From the NCBI GenBank assembly GCA_015499995.1, contig JADNRV010000072.1, positions 1 to 64,000 on the forward strand: a DNA stretch of 64,000 bases, given 5' to 3'. A program made the position numbers and the translations under genes. Below, in pieces: positions 11,974 through 24,031 of the stretch (the first letter of the stretch is position 1; every line of letters starts with the position of its first letter). The stretch comes from Flammula alnicola. Taxonomy: Eukaryota > Basidiomycota > Agaricomycetes > Agaricales > Strophariaceae. A model generated the notes under the pieces. It did no database searches. It saw only the letters and a program-made list of their open reading frames with translations, and was not told where the DNA came from.

Positions 11974-13517
11974 ATGGCATCGTCGAGTTCTCATAATAGG
12001 AACCCGAAAGGCAAGAACCAATTCGACCCTGTTTGTGAGTCAGAATCTTTGATTTCAAACGTTCAGTCGCTCATTTTCTTTGCTGCAGTGACTGCTGATA
12101 GTTCAATTCTGCAAGAGGCGCTCGAGAAATATCATCGTCGGCTCATTACCGATAATAAGTGCATTTCTGACCTTCTCCTGGCTGACCACAATATTGAAAT
12201 GAAGTAAATTAATGTCTTTGTGTTTTTTGCTTTCTACTTACCACTTGTTCTTTTTTTGCTAGGCCGCGAACAGTTAAAAAGCGCCGACAGCAACTTGGGC
12301 TTGTTGGTAGCCGAAAAACGATGAAGACAATTGATCCAAAGGAGGCAGAGCAGCTCGTCTTGGATCAAATGGACCGCGATCCCGCACGACACCAGGGTCC
12401 TCGAGTAATCCGCCATAAGCTTACGGGGAGGACTGGCCAACATCTTACTCGCGACTTTGTTATGAAGACGATGCAAACCCATGACTCGGACGGTTTTGAC
12501 AAGCGGGATCCTACGTCGAAAAGAATTCATCGAGAACCAAAAGTTCCAATCGGAATCAATGAGCGGTGGTCAGCGGACGGACACGACAAACTTTACGGGA
12601 TTGGGTTCCCTGTCTGGGCCATAGTAGACGACGCCACTGGGCAGTGGTTGGATGCATGGGTGGTCCCTAGCAATCGCATGGGTGGCGTGGTCTTGTATTT
12701 GTTCCTTTGTGCTGTCGAAGATGTTGGTGGTACGTCCTCTCAATATACTGCTGAAATTACTTTCTCTAACTCTTTTGCAGGAATGCCGCTTCAGATTACG
12801 ACAGATTGTGGGTCCGAGACGACACAGCTTCATGCAATGGCAAAGGCATTACGGTGAGTTGCATCTGGCCAGCACCGATGAGACAGTTGCTCATAATTGC
12901 GCCTAGTGAATCTTTCCATCCCGATATTGACCCCAAGGAGACACCAGCCCACGTATATGTACGGAGCGTTCACAACATCGCCATTGAACGCTCTTGGCTC
13001 CGTCTGCGCTTGGAGTTTGGTGATAGCGCGGTCATTGTTTTCAAGCAGGGCGAAGACGATGGAATATATCTTGCTCATATTCCTGAACATGCGTATGTTA
13101 ATTTTTCTGATTGTAACTGCTTATCTCATGAATTATTATAGGCAGCTATGCCAATGGCTTTGGCCAAAACTTCTCCGAAAGCTAGTTGAAGAGTTTATGG
13201 AAAGCCGCAATTCGTACAAGTCCCGCTTCGATCACAATAAACCTGGGCCCTCCGGCATGTCTCGCAATGAGGCATTTAGCCTTCCACATTTGTGGGGTGG
13301 ACGGCAGTGCCTTCTTGACGTCAACATGGATGTCATTCGAGAGCTGAAGGACATCATTAGCGAGGGCGAAGACATGTTCCGTTTCCCTCTTGTCACCCCC
13401 CAATTCGAACATGATGCAGAGAATGTTTACGAGTCTCTTCATGTTCAAGACCTTTCTCTTTGCAATGTCTGGAGTGTTTTTAGTTCTATGTTACCACCTC
13501 TATTCCCTTCAATGTAG
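11974..13517 (+). CDS. DDE integrase-core (transposase-like) protein of the Agaricomycete type
   Basis: Six exons (from 11974, with introns near 12034-12089, 12206-12263, 12730-12780, 12853-12906 and 13093-13141) join to about 424 residues without a frame break. An N-terminal helix-turn-helix-like region (TVKKRRQQLGLVGSRKT, about 62-78) precedes an integrase-like core. The likely catalytic triad is D164 (RWSADGHDKL), D223 (ITTDCGSET) and E266 (HNIAIERSW), spaced D-59-D-43-E. TDCGSE parallels the TDNGSEF of rve integrases. No reverse transcriptase, protease or long terminal repeats are adjacent, so it is not an ordinary LTR retrotransposon. Proteins like this recur in mushroom genomes as integrase-core-domain proteins; I infer a DNA-transposon role. 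The alpha-kinase gene starts only about 256 bases downstream on the same strand. Confidence 0.75.
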
Positions 13518-13773
13518 CCCCAATGTTGTTCGCCGTTTGCTTGTAATTTGACGTTGAGAATCAAGATGCAAGTTCTTCTGACATTTTTTTGCTTCCGCTC
13601 TTCACGATAAACCCCTGTTAATTTAAGCTGACGTATTTCCTCCTTCTCAAACGTGTACCTTCCCACCAGAGCGATACTCTAGAATGTGCGTCCCTTTTTT
13701 GGTTCTCAAGGCTTTGGTTTTCCCTCTTGTACTTTGACTGACTCTGTCTTTGATCAAGCCCTCAACACCGACC

Positions 13774-16412
13774 ATGGTCATTTGCATAGGCTGCGAGCGA
13801 AGTTTCCCTCGTACCAATGCTACTCGGTGTAGCAAATGCCTTGCTCGGATCCCGGGTCTCGGCGCCCCCGAGATAGAAGTTTTAAATGTATGCTTTATCA
13901 TTTTAGAGTTATGCGGAAGCTAATGTTCAATGCTCTATTAGTCACGACCGCAATGCGCTGGATGTGGTGTCATGTCCAACCGTTTATCTGGGTTGTGCAA
14001 TGGGTGCATTACTTTCTACCGTGAGCTTTAAACGTTCAAAATGTGGCAATGCCAACATACTTACAAATTGGCATGTAGAATCTGCAAGTGCTATACCTCG
14101 TGAATTTATGGCGAATGCAAAAATTATGGAACTATTGACCGGTGACGCTACCTCTGTTACTAATATCAGCTCTGCTGCAAATTCTATTATAAGTTCTGCT
14201 GTCACTCATCAAGAAACCGCTTCAGAATCCCGGATTGGTCTTCAGGTCCGTCGAGGAAGCACAAGATCGGAACCCGCAGGATTAAAGCGCTTCAAAAATA
14301 CTCACAAGTCAGGAGGCAGTGGTACTCTCAGCATTCGAGCTGAGCGAAAAGAAAAGAAAGCCGATTGGATTGAACAGCAGGCTACGACAGGCCCGAAGTT
14401 CTCGGTTACACTCTGGAAATGTCATGGTATCCAGGAAAAACCCAAACAGGTATAGCTTTGTCAATGCATGATTTGGCGCATTATTGTTGAAATCACTGTT
14501 CCAGGTCAACCAAGTTAAATTCTCCCGAGTGTACGGTGCTTCAAAGCCGATGAGAGCCATCCTTGAGGACCTACTTGAGCATCTGAACAACATCCTCAAA
14601 AGTCAACTTGAAGTCGAAGAGGACATCCGTTGGTATGTCTTATGCAACTCATTTCCCCGGCAACATTACCTAACAGTCCAAGGTCCCAAATCACCCTCTT
14701 TGCCCAGGAAAATGCCAAAGTCGGAGTATCCATCGAGTATCTTCAAGCAGATGAGGAGCTTAACTCCGCAACAGCTGGCGACTGGCAAAAGGAGTTTATA
14801 TCTGAAAGATATGGTACGAAAACATCCTTACAGGCGGGGATCCTCGATATTTGTTTTGTTGTGGATGAGGCGTTGATAGTGAGCATAATCTTATTCTTTA
14901 TGGCCTGAAAGGTACTCAAAGTTTTTTTTTGCTAGCCCGACATCGAATTCCAAGGCGACGGAAGCTCCTTATTCAGTCAAAAGCCAGGAAATTCAGCAAG
15001 ACCGTCAACAGCACTGGCGTCAAAGAGAAAACGCACCAATTCCACCTCGACTCTTACCTCAAAACGCCCCAACGCGCTGGTGTCGGCTCAAAGCATTCTT
15101 CAGCAAGCTACGCTTTTTCGTGAGCCTGGTCTTCCTGCAAGCGTTACTCGACCTGTGGCTGGGAGTTCTAGCCAGCTTTCGTCAGCTCAAGTGACTTCTT
15201 CCCATCCACCTCATATACTAAAAAGCGCATTCCGAATTTCTGCTCCCCCTCCCTCTCAATGGTCCCGGGAGGTCTCACTTACCGAGTATAGATTTACACG
15301 TTCAACAGCGAAATACCAACCGACTGGAGACGTAGAAGTCTCACGATCGGATAACCTGGAAATGATTGCAATTGCAGAAGACTGGCTGGATGGCGAGACG
15401 TTGTCGAAGGAGAAGAAACATTACAAGACTGGCTATATCGGCTGCGGATTTACGAAGCGGGGTATTTATGTAAGTTTCTCTTTGCAAATTTCGCTGATCA
15501 AACTGAATATCTCTGTTGAAGGCGCGATATAATGACAAGGAATATGTCATTACTCAACCCTTTGATGACAATATGTCATTTTCAGCCGTCCGAGAAGTCT
15601 TGATTGCTGAATTCAAGCTTTTGGCGCAATGCGATGGGATAAAAGAACAATTCAACAAATTTATTCAAGATGCTGGCGTTAAAGTCCCCGGTATGTTCCT
15701 TGAATGCGGCGTAAAGTTGATAATGAACTTGAACCAATTTCTCCCAGCATTTTACTTCAATTTCAAAGATTCGTTCTACGGAGAAATTGAGCCGCTCTCA
15801 GCCTCGGGCCGCCGCACTTTCCCCCATCTTGGATTCCTCGCAACGCCGCTGCTCCCTTGTGGGCATTATGATGACCCAGTTCAGAAGTTCACGGGAAGTG
15901 ACAACCTTGGCCCTGCAAACGACGGCTTGACCCAGGCAATACATGCCTTTGTTCACTTTGCGTGGGTATACTCACGAGAGCAGCTCCTTTTTTGCGACAT
16001 GCAAGGTCTGTAGTCTGACTAAGATAATGGTATTTGTCTGATATTTATTGACAACAGGTACACGCGATCGAAAGAAGGTAATGTGTTTGATTGACCCGCA
16101 AGCCCATACGTATGTCCAACCTCCCTATTTCTTCGAATCATCTAACCCATACTGCCTAGAACTGCCGCACGCAACGAAGACACTATTTACTGGGATGGTG
16201 GTGCGAAAAAAATCGCAGCTTGGAAGAAACAGCACCTAGCTGTGCCTTCTGGAAAAGGGCGCGCCGCAGATGGTCTTTGTGCGGAGAATCGGTTTTGTAC
16301 CGCCTTGGGGTTGTCTACTCTTGAAATGGAGGATCTTGATGACGAGGACGGTCCTTACTCGCCTTCCACACCAGCGGACAAGGCGAAAATAGGTTACCTT
16401 CTCAATGCTTAG
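13774..16412 (+). CDS. alpha-type protein kinase with N-terminal Cys-rich zinc modules
   Basis: Spliced frame of about 700 residues, no frame break. The N-terminus has two Cys-rich modules split by an intron: CIGCERSFPRTNATRCSKC and CAGCGVMSNRLSGLCNGC, each CX2C...CX2C, likely zinc-binding. A basic, Ser-rich linker with KRKR follows. The last 280 residues resemble the alpha-kinase fold: the glycine loop YIGCGFTKRG, the HFAWVYSREQLLFCDMQG segment matching the metal-binding D-x-Q-G region, LIDPQAHT matching the conserved DP-x-x-H-T, and a C-terminal CTALGLSTLE like the zinc-coordinating C-x3-LGL end. One expected zinc histidine is not obvious, so activity is uncertain. Alpha-kinases phosphorylate Ser/Thr in helices and are expanded in mushrooms. 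It lies in tandem with the integrase gene, inside the same inverted-repeat block. Confidence 0.75.
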
Positions 16413-16804
16413 ACGTTCAATAAAGAAGCTTTTGTTTGATTTGACTTGCCCGTCCAATTACTCTCACTTTTACGTTGGTTGAGGTAATTATCTGAAGTCG
16501 AAGTTGACCTTGAGAGTTACAATGCTACTCGTGCAAGTGAAGAGTCGCACTGCTGCAACTCGTGCATTTCACTACTACTGAGAAGGTTTAAAAACCCGCA
16601 GGTTTCTTAGCATTCTTTCGACCGCATTCTCTTCAACTTCAGCCATTTGCTCTGGATCTCAACTTTGGTGAAAATACATACATTGGCCTTGTTCATTCCA
16701 GGTTACTCATCCTCGTCATTTTTACCCCAGAACATCTCCACATTTCCGAAGCCTGATCCGAAAAAACTGCCGCAAAATCAAACGAAACCAGTTTACCGTG
16801 ACCA
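16413..16804. other. intergenic, no gene seen
   Basis: About 390 bases between the alpha-kinase stop and a small spliced ORF. It contains AT-rich 3' sequence and a possible promoter (TTTAAAAA near 16590), but nothing else recognised. Confidence 0.4.
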
Positions 16805-17113
16805 ATGTCAACTGACCAAAATCACAACACGAAGCCTATCCACGGAGGTGCTACCAACTGCGACACTGGGTCAACATCCGGCAATGTACCGTCTCCAGCG
16901 CCAGGACACGGTATTCATACAGGGTAAAGTCACACTCCATCATCCTTTATCCATTTCTAACTATGGGCCGAAAGAAAACCATGGCCACGATCCCAAATGA
17001 ACGTGCAAATAGAGCGTCAGTGGGAGGGGGTTGGCGCGGGGTGGACAGCATACCTCAATGGGCTAGATGCTGCTGAGGCCGAGGATGCAGCGACAACGAG
17101 TTGTCAACGTTGA
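16805..17113 (+). CDS. possible small spliced hypothetical protein (about 85 residues)
   Basis: Exon 16805-16923 and exon 16975-17113 join through a 51-base GT-AG intron. The product begins MSTDQNHNTKPIHGGATNCD and continues QMNVQIERQWEGVGAGWTAY, with a short amphipathic, acidic C-terminal part. The last codons and the stop are formed by the left half of the perfect palindrome at 17088-17129. It is not recognised; composition resembles small soluble proteins. It could be a chance ORF, and the C-terminus may be altered by the palindrome. Confidence 0.3.
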
Positions 17114-17129
17114 CAACTCGTTGTCGCTG
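17088..17129. repeat. perfect 42-bp palindrome
   Basis: The 42 bases read identically on both strands, centred on AACGTT at 17106-17111. There is no unpaired spacer, so it would form a cruciform or, as RNA, a hairpin. Flanking bases do not extend the symmetry. Confidence 0.97.
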
Positions 17130-17335
17130 AGCAGTTTCCATATGTTTAGTATTGGCCCATACTCACTTAACTGCAACCTCCGTATAATACTCGCAACATA
17201 TGTCTTCATGAATACATATGTATATATATATCGGGAATAAGTACTATCAACGTCACAATGTAATAGGACGCCAGTGATGTAACGGGACCCCAACCGACAG
17301 GAAAGGAAAGGAAGTCGATGGTTCGCTGTCGAGGT

Positions 17336-17369
17336 TAGACCGTGTCCTTGTCGGCAACCGTAAGGCTGG
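17336..17369 (-). repeat. right arm of a distant inverted repeat
   Basis: The reverse complement of this 34-base segment matches 9985-10019, with 23 consecutive identical bases. See the left arm. Confidence 0.85.
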
Positions 17370-20300
17370 TACTTTAATTTCCAGTCCGAACAACTACTGG
17401 GAAATTGGACATGCTGGGTCGGCGCCTCGGATGACGAAAGATTCAAAGAAGGCGCAGATCTTTCCTACATAATAATATCAGATCTGGTCGCTGGCGCACA
17501 AACTCCGGAACTTCTTTATTGCCCTGACGCGGCATGTCCCTGGCCCTTGGGTCGGCGCCTGCTGGACTCAGTATAATCTTGTGATTAGAGGAGTTTGAGA
17601 GGAGTATGTTTATATATATGTACATACTGGTCTGGATTATCATACCTCTTGCGCACCATGCAGCAACACGCGTCTCGTCAGCAATAAAATTGCGCCTTAC
17701 GCCACTCATTAAACGTGGAGAACGTATGGAAAACGCGCGCTGCGCAAAAGGAGCTTTTAGACGCGTCAGGACGCGTCTCGCCAAACCTTGCCCAATATAC
17801 ATCATCATTCTCCGGTTCATATCTGATTAGTGAATCGTTCAAATGTTTGAACATTAAGGAACGATTCGAAGAAGTATTTGTTTGGAGAAGCAGAAGTTCA
17901 AGGTCCCAATTTTCCGGCATGAGTGAGTTCAATAGCCGTATGTATTGATAATTGACAGCCTGGACCAGAGCGCACTTTTGTCTATTTTTTCTTCTTTTTA
18001 TTTGCGCGTTTCACAGTTTTGCGAACAAATGAATGATATATTGCGATCGCGGAGACGTGTCACCGGAAAAGGAGTATACAAATACTCTCGACATCTTCTA
18101 GTTCGTCCTGATCTTTTCTCGTACTTCTCCACACCTGCAGTATAAAGATAGCCCAAAACGTGGATTTAGATAGACTTTGGAGTCTTTTGACAACGATTGA
18201 CAATGGCTGCCTCATGTTGACATGCCTCATGGAAGATGCATTGAATGTCGTGGGGGTGCCATGTTCGGCCACGTTTTACAGCGATCAGAAAAGGTACAGA
18301 TTCGAAGCACACGGAGTGGTTGACTAACTCTGATGCACTTTCCATTTTTGGACTTCAGTAGCACATGGCTCAGGGCTGTATGTCCAAATGTTACGGCAAG
18401 ACATCTTACGTTACAATTAACATAAGTACACGAGCTGGCCTGCAACTCTGGAATCAGCCTGTCTAGAATTTTTGCGATAGTTGCATTCTGAGAAATTTCT
18501 CAGTAAAAATACTGGCATGAACGTGGAAAACGAAGAGGCTTACAGTAGCCTCACGTCATAATGTGGGCGTCGGTCTATTTTTGAGATGAGAATTCGAAGG
18601 GTGCCCGTTCAGTAACTTCAGTTCCAGGTTTCTGGACGAGAAAATAAGACATGTTTAATGTCGTGATAACGGTTTCCATCAGGGACATAAGGTGCGTGGA
18701 TTAGCAGGCCGGAGTTCGAGCACAATTCACGAAATGACATAGTCAACTAGAATCAGCTTGTGGGACGGCACGAAACGGGGAACGAGTCGATATTTCTGTT
18801 CTAGAAACTTGGAAGGAACAAAGAAATGAAAGAAGGGACTCCGCTTTGTTCCACAGAGATATCTATTCCATCATCGAAGCTCTGTATAAAATTGTTGGGT
18901 TATCAAGTGGTGAGATTTTTTGTATTTGCAGTCCTTTTGAAGAAATAAATGTATACCTTTGGCTGAATAGATTGATGACTTGGCAGTAGTGCACTCAAGT
19001 GCAGTAGGCCGCTATGTGCCGTTGAATTAGAACGTCTTGAGAGACCAATTCTTCGCAGTGTCGAATTCAATATGTAGCGATCAATCCAAATAAAATAATG
19101 ATCGGCCTCCGTTATGTGTGAATGTTCCCCAGCCGGCGGTCGATGATCTCATACTTCGGAACGCATAAACATTTATGCGCACCGTCGGATGAAGAGTGAC
19201 GTTCTCAGAACAGTACAGTCAACTCACTGACGACGTCGGGCGCTGTGACCTCCGACGCAGGCTCGTAGAGGTATTAAAAAAACGGCACTCAAGACCTCAC
19301 CGGAGGTCGGGCCGCGCCGCGGCACTCGGGTGTCAGCACCCCCCTCTCTTTCATCATGATATCATACGGTCCACGGTCCACATATTTCGTCGTCTGCGAT
19401 GCAGTCGGCATCGCGATATTAACGGCAGCAAGCGGCGAGGTATCTTGCGAAATCTTGCTACATAATGTACGGTGCACATGTTCTGTCAGCGTTAGGTCGA
19501 ATAAATTTATCAAAACGGGGCTCCCAAAGGAACTCTGGGAACTCGCCGAGCATCCAAGAGAGTTAGAAGTAGAAGTCTAGAGCAGTTTCGCTGGCTGTCG
19601 CTTACCTTTCTAGCACCTTTCTATAGAAATAGACTTCAGTAGTAAACTGAATTAAGAAAATGCGATCACCGGGGTCCACTTTGACAGGAACGAATCCACT
19701 ATATGACGATGGACGTTCAGATTCTGCGGACGTTCTCCTGCATCAGCACCGAAACAGTCTGCTAAAAAGGTGTATATGATGTAAGGACAGTCGGGTGACG
19801 GTTCTCGTGGGCTGGCTGGCAGTGCGTGCTTGACGCGTTCTTTCAGATCTAGAGCGAACCTTGAACTTCGTGAGTCTTAAAAGACAAAGGAAGCGGTGCG
19901 TTTGTCCTGAGATGTAATACAGGGATGTGGTTAATCCGCCCTCGGGGTAATCGCGTGGCCAGGACCATGGAGGTGCTGCTAGCGCATTTTTGGTTTCCTT
20001 TGTTCTCGTGCTAGTGGAGACCCTGGAGGCATGTCTTCGCGAGCCTTTGAATTTGCTTCCTTTCTGTCAAGGTGGCCTAGATTTCCTTCTGGTTTTCTGT
20101 AATATGATGTAAACCTTTCCAGGAGCAGGGAGGAAACGACAGATCCGGTTAGGCCTTTGATAGACGTTCCGTTCGAGAGTCGAATTCTGGGACGCAGCTG
20201 CAGGGCTTGCCGTTGCGCCTGAGTGCACCTGGCGCATGTATGTTGTATGTGTAAGAGGCTGTCTAAATTTAAATATGATATATATGTTTTGTTCCAACCG

Positions 20301-21700
20301 GTCCAATAGCGGATGCCCATGGAAGCGATTGGCTGATAGGTGAAAGCACATAAGGTCCTGGAGGGAGCTATAAGGAGGAAAGCTAGAAAGGCTGACATGC
20401 AGTTGACGCGGGCGGGCCGATGGGGAGGTCAGTTCGGCTACCACAGGATACCACCGGTCTGTATATGTACAGTGGGCCGTCCGACAGAAATTTTGAGTTT
20501 GGGATCACAATGGATGACGTGGGATGACAGTGTACAGTCAGACGTGTCCGAAGTCTTTCCGAGTCGCTCGCTGTGCGCGCGTAAGTCGTATTTGCTGCTG
20601 AGAATATGCAAAAAAAATAATTTTGACTGCAATGGATGACCATAGTCTGATTAATAATTATCGTCGTCGTCGTCGTCGTCACCATCTGGCTCCGTAATTT
20701 AGGTATCGAAATTTGTAATGTGTTGTGATCGCTTCGTCGTTGATCATATATGGTATGAGGGTGTTTGGCCATCGGGGTGCGCTGATCAGTAGTGACCCAG
20801 TGTGACGGCCGAGCGGCCGCCAGTGTGTGGCGCATCGTGTCCGACCATCGGGCTTTCCTCCTCGGACCTTTTCTCACCTTCTCTGTGACAAGCACCGGTG
20901 GCCCACTAGACAAATTTGGCTGTTTTTTACCGTGCCGCTAAGCTTTCTTTCTTCTATCGCGCTTTCTTATCAAGTGAAAGGCTTCGAGGGTGCCTAAATT
21001 TCTTTTGATCTGATAGAGGTGGACCGAGAACAGGCGAGAACTTGCCGACGGATTGCTTGCGTTCGATTTTTATTTTATTTTAAATAAGTCCACATGTCGA
21101 GATCATCGCATGCTGGGCGCACAGGCAATTGCTACCCACGGGCATGCCCCACGGCGAGCCCGAGTCGCAGGGTAGAAATGATTTGAGGCCAAGCAACTCG
21201 AGCCACGCCCATTGCTAGTCAGTTAGTAAGGAATTGAAGGCATGTCGACGAGTCGTCGTGATAGATACATAATACATAGACACGAGAAGAATATAACGGT
21301 GAAAAAAAAGGTGGTGACTCATGATCCGGCGTAGACACTGTGCGATACAGATCAGGGTGAGCCAGGAGGAGGATTGAGGTCGAAAGAGGCAAGTTCACAC
21401 GTCGGGGTCGGGGCCAATGTGATTTCATTGCAATCTACAGGGCTGAACTTCTTCGAACATGATCATGATCAGATCAAGGATTCGGAGGCACGTCGTGGTC
21501 AGGGAGGTAGGCGGGGGCCTTCACGCGTATTTTACGCGTCCTGCAGGCGGCAGGCTCGATGCTTAGAGAAGGTTTGGAGAAGTAGTAATAAGTAATAGTA
21601 ATTTGTGCATATGCAGTGTCCTACGAACCTGAGCAGACTTGATAAGTACTGTAATGAGTCCGACATAAATACTTACTTATCGCACTTCGGTGTGGGGAGG
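17370..21700. other. gene-free stretch, no supported features
   Basis: No frame with conserved motifs or consistent splice sites was found in about 4.3 kb. Only short open frames exist. A short CGT microsatellite is at about 20660-20680. Base composition shifts locally, and the stretch looks like decayed or repetitive DNA between the mobile block and the transcription factor gene. Confidence 0.5.
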
Positions 21701-21739
21701 GATGCGGCTGGGGAACGGCGACGGCAACGGGGATCACTG

Positions 21740-22020
21740 GTCGGCAGATGGTTTGGCGAAGTTTATCTGATAGGAGTCATAGGACCGAGAGCTGTGTGCG
21801 AGGTTAGATGGCGAACGTCGCTGAGTTCCAAGTGGGCGCGCGACTTTAACTCGTAAGTAGTTAGGGATATATATTGGTTTGTAAGTCGGTTGGGTGGCTG
21901 GTGAAGTTTATCTGATAGGATTAATGAGAGTTATGTGCGATAGTAGTGAATATTTTGGTTCTTCAATTACTAGCAGGGGAGCATCGCTAGGTTTCAAGTG
22001 GCGCAGCGTGTACATCGGCG
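21740..22020. repeat. diverged tandem duplication of about 145 bp
   Basis: AAGTTTATCTGATAGGA occurs at about 21759 and again at about 21905. Matching downstream blocks follow each: GTGTGCGA / TATGTGCGA, then GAGTTCCAAGTGG / AGGTTTCAAGTGG. This indicates an old direct duplication with a period near 145 bases. Confidence 0.6.
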
Positions 22021-22529
22021 CGATGCGACGCGTGAGCGGTGGGGATACCAGCGGGTATCCGAGTTTAATCTGCGGTATTTTGGACGGTATAAATTGAATA
22101 TTGAGTATTTACCTGATTCCTACAGACTACATATGTTGGTCGGCTCGAGGTCATATATGGATACCAGTGCACCCATTGAACTTGGAAATGAACGCCGTTG
22201 TGAGCATGATGCCAAGCTTACAGCTTACTGGGGTAAATACTACTATCATAAGATGAATATTGAATGCATGGAACCTCCCTCGTTCACCTGGATTTTCCTA
22301 TCTCTCCTAATCCTACTATCTACCTCCCAACGACTTATTTACCTGGATACTACTTACCTTGGTTATGCTCACTTCAAATACATCAAGTTACCTTCTTTAC
22401 TACTCGGTACGAACAATAAATTGACATCGTCGTCACCACCCGTCGCCATTCTCTCCCCTCCCGAACTAGGTAGGGCGGTTGGCCAGAAACGATGGCGCCG
22501 AAACTTGAATGGAAGAACGCGCGCGACAG

Positions 22530-22740
22530 GTCGTTACAACATGCCGAAATAGAGATATCCATGTGGGATTCAGAGGGCGCGTGACGCGTTGACGTGCGTG
22601 GAGATCCGAGTCAGACGGGCCCATAGCTCGCGGTGTCGATGAGGATTCAGGAATGACCACGCACGGGCTCGTTGACAGAATAATATTAATCGTGGACCAG
22701 GCCGTGATTAATATTATTCTGTCTCCAAGTACACATATGT
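22530..22740. repeat. segment repeated in inverted orientation at about 24350-24590, with an 18-bp-arm hairpin
   Basis: Reverse-complement similarity to 24350-24590 includes the GCGTGACGCGTTGA block, GTGCGTGGAGATC, CATAGCTCGCGG, GGGCTCGTTGA and GACAGAATAATATTAATC. At 22676-22722 the last motif faces its own exact inverse (18-bp arms around a short GC-rich loop). Confidence 0.75.
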
Positions 22741-24004
22741 ATCCATCGTGGCGTGGCGACTTGCGTTCACGTTCAAGTTGCTCAAGTTGCTCAAGTTGCT
22801 CGGACGACTTCTTCGAAGAATTTCGATGTCCGCGGCTTGCTCGAGTGCGCATGGGAGCGTTACGCATTGTTTTCATTTCCTGCGGTTTCTGGCGTTCATT
22901 AACAGAAAGAAAAGAAGATAAAAAATTAGGATCATGGAACTGAGATGATTCAGACACACTGCAAGGACGCGATGCAAGGGAATCGACATCATGACAGATA
23001 GATGAGATGAGTTAGAGTTATGCGGCGCGCGGTGATCTGCGCGTGCTTATTAGGAAGGAACGAGTGCGTTGGCCAATTCTATGTTTGATTCTTGTTCTTG
23101 AATTCGAACGTTGATGGGTTCTGTGTTCGAAAAGATCTATCTACAGTAGAGGAAAGGAAGGCATTGAAGGAAAGGAGAAAAAAAACAGACGAAGCGAAGC
23201 CACGGTTGATTCCGTTTGACTTGACTTTTAATTGTGATTGTGATTGTGATTAACCGGAGGGGCGCGAGAGGGTGGAGTGGAGGGAGAGAGGATCTGGACG
23301 TTAATATGTATTGGCGTTTGTAAATTTAAAACATTCAGAATGGATATCTGGATCCGTCACGGTGGGTATTAACAAGTCCAAGGCTTCCGAGTCCTGTTTT
23401 ATTTTTGTTCTTTGTTTTGTTTTTGAAGTTTGGGGGAGACTCTAAGCAGGCCGGGTGGCACGTCGACCAAAGTGATAGAAATAGGAATAGAAATAGAAAT
23501 AGAAATAGAGTAGGAATAGGAATAGGAATACATAGGAATAGGCAAAGTGACGCAGTGACGGATGAACTGAGGCATGAACTATGAACTGGCTTGTTGAAGA
23601 GCGCTTACGTTGAGAAAGACAAATGCGGTCCAGGGCTGGAACTCGAAGAAAGAGAGTTGACGGGGGATCTTGATATCACTGCCTCGAATTCAAGTTTGTT
23701 TGGAATGCGCGAGAACGAGAAGGACCCCTCACGGCGAAGGCCTGCCTGTCCCAAAGTCCCAAAGTCCCAAAGACTCGGACGCCGAGTCGTTAAAATTGGC
23801 GTGTACGGAATTTGATGCATACATATGCTCGCACTGCTAGTGATCTTCGTGGAATATACGTACCTATTATGAAGAATTCTAATTGGAAAGGAAGCGGAAA
23901 AAGAGACGAGGCATGGTGCGTTTCGTCGATTCCGTCCTAGTAAGCTCCATAAACGTGATGGCACTATGAGTGGGGGAGGTCTATCCAAACGTTAGTATTC
24001 GCGT

Positions 24005-24031
24005 TGTGTTGTTGTTGTTGTTGTTGTTGTT
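24005..24031 (+). repeat. GTT microsatellite
   Basis: An uninterrupted run of about eight GTT units, repeated at the equivalent place (about 25104-25127) of the third tandem unit. Confidence 0.85.

Noticed and set aside
11974..16412. interpretation of the integrase gene as part of an LTR retrotransposon
   Set aside because: No reverse transcriptase, RNase H or protease exons and no long direct terminal repeats surround it; the flanking repeats are inverted.
22770..22800. three tandem copies of CAAGTTGCT as a regulatory operator array
   Set aside because: Too short and isolated among other microsatellites to support a binding-site claim.
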